Assembly: GCA_038244055.1 (NCBI GenBank)
Contig: JBBRTW010000332.1
Location: forward strand, 1-8,168
Reading direction: 5' to 3'
Length of the DNA stretch: 8,168 bases
Origin: DASPKW01 sp038244055
GTDB taxonomy: Bacteria > Planctomycetota > Phycisphaerae > Tepidisphaerales > Tepidisphaeraceae
Position numbers and translations under genes: made by a program. Below are positions 5,117 through 8,168 of the stretch, piece by piece. Each line of letters begins with the position of its first letter. Position 1 is the first letter of the stretch. The notes under the pieces were generated by a model that did no database searches, had not been told where the DNA came from, and was given only the letters and a program-made list of their open reading frames with translations.

Positions 5117-7201
5117 ATGATGGTATCCCGAGGCGCGATCGGAATAATTCTTGGGCTGATGGCGTGCAATGTCGGGGCGGAAAATGGAGTCCCGGTTGCG
5201 GAGCATCCGCTCAACAAGTGGGTCATCATGTCGCCGAAAGAAGGGAAGCCTTCGCCCCATTTCGGCTGGGAAGGCAGTGCCGCGTGGGATCCCTTTTCGC
5301 GTCTCTGGATTCACCACGCCGGCCACGATGGCAATCCACAGGGGTTCGTGACCTTCACCTGCGATCTCACCACCGGCGACTGGCGGCAGCGCTTTCCGCA
5401 AACATCGCCGCCGGGGGTGTGCTGCGTCGATGGGGCCAATGTGTTCGATATCGCCAACCGGTATTTCGTGCGCTTCCCCGGCGGATCGCTTGGGCATGGC
5501 TACCAATGGAGCAGGGGGGTCAAGCTCAAGGAATCGCCCGTCTGGCTCTACGATGTATCCGCCAATCGCTGGATGAACATGCGCCCCGCGCCTTACGGCG
5601 ACTTTAAGAACAGCCGCGACAAAATCGGCGGGCTCAATCCGTCGGGCGCGTACGATACGGTCCATGAACTGGCGATTTCCTTTGGCGGCATCGGCTCGGC
5701 CGGGGGGAAGAACAACGTGCATCTCTATGATGCCTGGTCGAACACGCTCTATCAGCCCAAGCCCGCGAAGAATCAGCCCTGGCCGAGCGAGCGCGATGGA
5801 TGCGGCCTTGCGTACGATTCAGCCAACGACAAGCTGGTCCTCTTCGGCGGCCAGTACACCAACGATGAGAAAACCTGGGTCTACGATCTGCGGATGAATC
5901 AATGGGAAGCGCTCGATCTCGATCCCCATCCACCGGCCAAAAAGGGGAAGACGTATTCGACCATCCCAAAGATGACGTACGATGCGGTGAATCAGGTGAT
6001 ACTTTGCATTGTGTGGCTCGATGAAGAGCGCGGGCATGAGACGTGGGTGCTCAATCTGAAGGATCGTCAGTGGATCAAGATGAATCCCCAGGCCGAGCCC
6101 GCGCCCAGCAAATCGCGGACGCGGAACCTGGATTTCTCGGCCGCCGACAATCTGGCGATCATGGAGACGTGGAGCGTGAAGTCCGAGCCACAGATTTGGA
6201 CGTACCGCTACGCGGCCGGGCCGGCCGAAAAGGCGGCGGCAAATCGAGTGGAAGGGTTGATGGTGGAGACGACGGAAAAGTCCGCGAAGCTGGCGTGGAA
6301 GCCCGTGGCCGGCGCTCGCGGATATGTGGTGCAGCGCGGCGAAGGGTTGCCGTGGGAAGTCGGAGCCATCAAGGTGGGCGATTCAAGCGGGCCGGCGTTT
6401 GAAGATGCATCGGTGGCGAGGGGGAAGGTTTACACCTACATCGTTAAAGCGATCGTGGGCGACACTGGACAGGAGGGGAGCGTCGGCCCGGCCAGTTTCC
6501 GCGCCCGGACGGACCCGCGCATTCCGGCTATGCCAGTGGTTTCGGTGGCCCGCGATCGCGTGGAGTTGACGTGGCCGAAACACCCGGCCGGGGATGTGGT
6601 CGGGTACAATGTCTACCGCGCCGGCGTCGTGCCGCGACTTGTCACCAAAGGAACCCCGGGTGCTTGGAAGGACAACGATCCCGATTACGGCCGGCCGTAT
6701 GTTGTGGGAGTCGAATCGATCGGCCCCTTCGCAAAGCTCAACGACAAGCCGATCGCGCAGGCCGCCTTCACGGACCCAATCAAGCTGACTGAAAACCCCG
6801 CCGCCGATTACGGCCTGGCGGTTTATGCCTACATCGTCCGCGCCGTCAATCGCCTGGGCGTTGAGTCCGGGCCATCGCCTTATGCGCTGACCATCCCCGG
6901 TGAGCCGGTGAATCTCCTCTGCCGAGAGGCGGGTGGATCGGCCGAACTGAAATGGGATGCCAGCGCCGAGCAGGGGATTTCAGGCTACCACGTCTACAAG
7001 CTCGAAGGCGGCGTCTGGGGCATCAAGCGGATCACCGATCGGCCGATTCAGACAACCACTTTCAAGCATAACGCCGGCAAAGAAACGACTCGCTACTGGA
7101 TCACGGCCGTTGATGCCCTGGGACAGGAAGGCCAGCCCTCGTCGCCGGCCTGGTATGGTAAGGCGTACAAAGGATTTTTTGAAGGAGATTGGCATCAATA
7201 G
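5117..7201 (+). CDS. Exported Kelch-type beta-propeller protein with three fibronectin type III domains
   Basis: 694 residues, with no enzyme active site that I recognise. Residues 1-22 look like a signal peptide. LMAC at 14-17 resembles a lipobox (lipidation at Cys17), but ordinary cleavage after NVGA (18-21) is also possible. Residues about 52-365 hold roughly six Kelch-like blades. The clearest is 228-265, with GCGLAYDSANDKLVLFGG followed by TWVYDLRMNQWEAL; others end in W-x-YD-x(5)-W or similar at about 143-152, 309-319 and 360-365. Three FN3-type domains follow at about 376-464, 471-590 (enlarged by an insertion near 505-560) and 594-676, each with a WxP/WD and YxV-type core pattern. Kelch propellers and FN3 modules usually bind proteins or glycans, so an extracytoplasmic adhesion or scaffolding role is likely but unproven. 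ATG 5117 or 5120 is the start. It is divergent from the AsmA-like gene. Confidence 0.85.
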   Translation: MMVSRGAIGIILGLMACNVGAENGVPVAEHPLNKWVIMSPKEGKPSPHFGWEGSAAWDPFSRLWIHHAGHDGNPQGFVTFTCDLTTGDWRQRFPQTSPPGVCCVDGANVFDIANRYFVRFPGGSLGHGYQWSRGVKLKESPVWLYDVSANRWMNMRPAPYGDFKNSRDKIGGLNPSGAYDTVHELAISFGGIGSAGGKNNVHLYDAWSNTLYQPKPAKNQPWPSERDGCGLAYDSANDKLVLFGGQYTNDEKTWVYDLRMNQWEALDLDPHPPAKKGKTYSTIPKMTYDAVNQVILCIVWLDEERGHETWVLNLKDRQWIKMNPQAEPAPSKSRTRNLDFSAADNLAIMETWSVKSEPQIWTYRYAAGPAEKAAANRVEGLMVETTEKSAKLAWKPVAGARGYVVQRGEGLPWEVGAIKVGDSSGPAFEDASVARGKVYTYIVKAIVGDTGQEGSVGPASFRARTDPRIPAMPVVSVARDRVELTWPKHPAGDVVGYNVYRAGVVPRLVTKGTPGAWKDNDPDYGRPYVVGVESIGPFAKLNDKPIAQAAFTDPIKLTENPAADYGLAVYAYIVRAVNRLGVESGPSPYALTIPGEPVNLLCREAGGSAELKWDASAEQGISGYHVYKLEGGVWGIKRITDRPIQTTTFKHNAGKETTRYWITAVDALGQEGQPSSPAWYGKAYKGFFEGDWHQ

Positions 7202-7243
7202 GCAGGCGCGATTCGGTGCGTGAGATTGACAACCTCCGACAAT

Positions 7244-7284
7244 GCCGGCGCTGCCAGCACGTCGGCCGACTTAATTATTTTATT
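7244..7284 (+). terminator. Candidate Rho-independent terminator after the Kelch/FN3 gene
   Basis: A 7-bp GC-rich stem pairs GCCGGCG (7244-7250) with CGTCGGC (7260-7266), including one G-U pair, across a 9-nt loop. A T-rich stretch, TTAATTATTTTATT, begins at 7271, 4 nt after the stem. It starts 43 bp past the stop codon. The T tract is interrupted and slightly displaced, so this is only plausible. Confidence 0.35.
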
Positions 7285-7291
7285 CACAATG

Positions 7292-7321
7292 TTGTGTTTT
7301 GGTCGCACCTGTTCGTATAGT
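7292..7321 (+). promoter_or_regulatory. Candidate sigma-70-type promoter of the CBS gene
   Basis: TTGTGT (7292-7297) and TATAGT (7316-7321) are separated by 18 nt. The -10 box matches TATAAT at five of six positions, while the -35 box keeps only the TTG. The area is the most AT-rich stretch of the window, and it would give an untranslated leader of about 75-80 nt before the ATG at 7405. No operator could be assigned. Confidence 0.4.
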
Positions 7322-7393
7322 CTTCATTGTCATGTCGAAGCTCTTCACAGGGTTTCAAACCGGTTCGACGTTTCGACGAGTCCAAACACTTAC

Positions 7394-7399
7394 GGGAGG
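7394..7399 (+). promoter_or_regulatory. Ribosome binding site that sets the CBS gene start
   Basis: GGGAGG sits 5 nt before the ATG at 7405. It is the best Shine-Dalgarno in the window. It argues for this ATG rather than the in-frame ATG-type start at 7327, which would add 26 residues unlike any CBS protein. Confidence 0.75.
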
Positions 7400-7404
7400 C
7401 AGCC

Positions 7405-7842
7405 ATGCCCAGTGCAAGAGATGTTCTAGCCGTCAAAGGGGACGGACTTCATATCATTGATGCCACCGCCACGGTTCTCGATGCGACTCGAAAGATGAAC
7501 GAGTTCAAAATCGGTGCCCTGGTGGTGGTGGAAAACGGCCGGGTCGCTGGCATGTTCACCGAGCGCGATGTGCTGCAGCGCGTGGTGGCGGTTGAAGCCC
7601 TGCCCGCGAGCATCCGCGTCGGCGAGGTAATGACCCGCGAAGTCATCTGCTGCACGCCCGATGACGATCTCGATGAAGTCTCGGCCATCATGAAGCTCAA
7701 GCGCATCCGCCACGTCCCCGTATGCGATTCAGAAGGGAACCTGCACGGCATCATTTCCATCGGCGATGTCAACGCCCAGTACGCCAGCAACGCCGAGCAG
7801 CAGATTCATTTCCTCAACGAGTACATTTACGGGCGAGTCTGA
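7405..7842 (+). CDS. Small protein with two CBS domains (Bateman module)
   Basis: This 145-residue protein consists almost entirely of two tandem CBS motifs. The first spans about 7-62 (MNEFKIGALVVVENGRVAGM then FTERDVLQRV). The second spans about 76-132 (VMTREVICCTPDDDLDEVSA, then RIRHVPVCDSEGNLHGIIS and IGDV). The VMT motif between them and the IGALVV and RHVPV strands are typical. CBS pairs bind adenine nucleotides (AMP, ATP, SAM) or related ligands and act as cytoplasmic energy or ligand sensors, usually by regulating a partner. Here there is no fused effector domain, so the partner is unknown. The length is normal for stand-alone CBS-pair proteins. The start is fixed by a good Shine-Dalgarno. 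It follows the Kelch/FN3 gene by 203 bp, with a candidate terminator and promoter between, so it is probably its own transcription unit. Confidence 0.9.
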   Translation: MPSARDVLAVKGDGLHIIDATATVLDATRKMNEFKIGALVVVENGRVAGMFTERDVLQRVVAVEALPASIRVGEVMTREVICCTPDDDLDEVSAIMKLKRIRHVPVCDSEGNLHGIISIGDVNAQYASNAEQQIHFLNEYIYGRV

Positions 7843-8054
7843 CGAAGAATCAGGCCGCGCGATTGGAATTGGGGGGACGCAGCGATCTACTCGAATGAGC
7901 CCGTCCAAGCAGGTGATTGCGCGCCGATTCGCGCCGATCGTGGCGTTCCTGGCCCGCGTTACTCGGGCGGCGTCGTCAGATCATGCACGAAACCAGCGTT
8001 TTGAAATTGCCCGGCGGCGCAAGACTGGGGTGCGCCAAATAATCCGGGCCACAG

Positions 8055-8168
8055 CTAATTCGAGTGACTTAGGGCGTTTGCCCAATATTTCTCCCACAGA
8101 TTGCTCTGGTACAGCGCCTCCAGCGCCATCAGGGCCTCGGCGTTGTCGCGGTCCCAGCGCATTCCCGG
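8055..8168 (-). CDS. Transposase C-terminal end, probably ISKra4-like, cut by the window edge
   Basis: Only the last 37 residues are inside the window, read leftward to TAG at 8057-8055. The visible sequence runs PGMRWDRDNAEALMALEALY and then QSNLWEKYWANALSHSN. The GMRW motif, followed by an Ala/Leu-rich helix with an ALRAL-like pattern and a terminal W-x(2)-YW, resembles the C-terminus of ISKra4-family transposases as I remember them. The rest lies beyond base 8168, so intactness cannot be judged. No terminal inverted repeat could be identified in the 212 bp between this stop and the CBS gene (7843-8054), where I see no convincing gene. Confidence 0.6.
   Translation of the reverse strand, partial: PGMRWDRDNAEALMALEALYQSNLWEKYWANALSHSN

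Noticed and set aside
4769..5722. Long minus-strand open frame (317 codons) across the divergent gap and the start of the Kelch/FN3 gene
   Set aside because: Its middle is a translation of the heptamer hairpin (SIRNPQSEIRN-type sequence) and element B, and the rest is antisense to a well-supported exported protein with no domain of its own.
7364..7378. Direct repeat TTCGACG (7364-7370, 7372-7378) and GAAG/CTTC dyad (7337-7346) in the CBS gene leader as an operator or riboswitch
   Set aside because: Too short and isolated to separate from chance, and no known regulator site or riboswitch core could be recognised.
8016..8036. GGCGCA/TGCGCC hairpin as a terminator or IS end
   Set aside because: Only a 6-bp stem with a 9-nt loop and no T tract on either strand, and no partner repeat is available to support an IS terminus.
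7895..8168. Plus-strand frame open from an ATG at 7895 to the window edge
   Set aside because: Arg/Ala/Pro-rich sequence without a domain or ribosome binding site. Its second half is antisense to the transposase end.

Overview
The window reads as a piece of chromosome from a GC-rich, Gram-negative-type environmental bacterium. A planctomycete or a relative is my best guess. Three things point there: an AsmA-like envelope protein, a large exported Kelch/fibronectin-III protein, and several families of short dispersed repeats (an octamer array, a GATTGCG-heptamer hairpin, and a hairpin with the core GGGCATCCTGCCC) that I associate with planctomycete and similar metagenome-derived genomes. No rRNA or other phylogenetic marker is present, so this is an inference.

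Layout. (1) 1-977, plus strand: the 3' two-thirds of bioA, a biotin-pathway aminotransferase whose start lies outside the window. (2) 978-1073: a convergent gap filled by a pair of inverted repeat hairpins. (3) 1074-4772, minus strand: a large AsmA-like protein with one N-terminal membrane anchor. (4) 4773-5116: a 344-bp divergent gap with a second, larger copy of the same composite repeat, carrying a near-perfect 29-bp hairpin built of heptamers. (5) 5117-7201, plus strand: an exported, possibly lipoprotein, Kelch-propeller plus FN3 protein. (6) 7405-7842, plus strand: a small two-CBS-domain regulator with a clear ribosome binding site and a candidate promoter. (7) 8055-8168, minus strand: the C-terminal end of a transposase, probably ISKra4-like, running off the window.

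The genes do not form an obvious pathway or operon. Orientations alternate (convergent, divergent, then two same-strand genes 203 bp apart with a candidate terminator and promoter between them). I found no defence system, CRISPR array, RNA gene or biosynthetic cluster. The most noteworthy signal is the repeats. One array lies inside the bioA coding frame and is apparently translated as an insert. One hairpin overlaps and supplies the bioA stop codon. Two related composite inverted-repeat elements bracket the AsmA-like gene.
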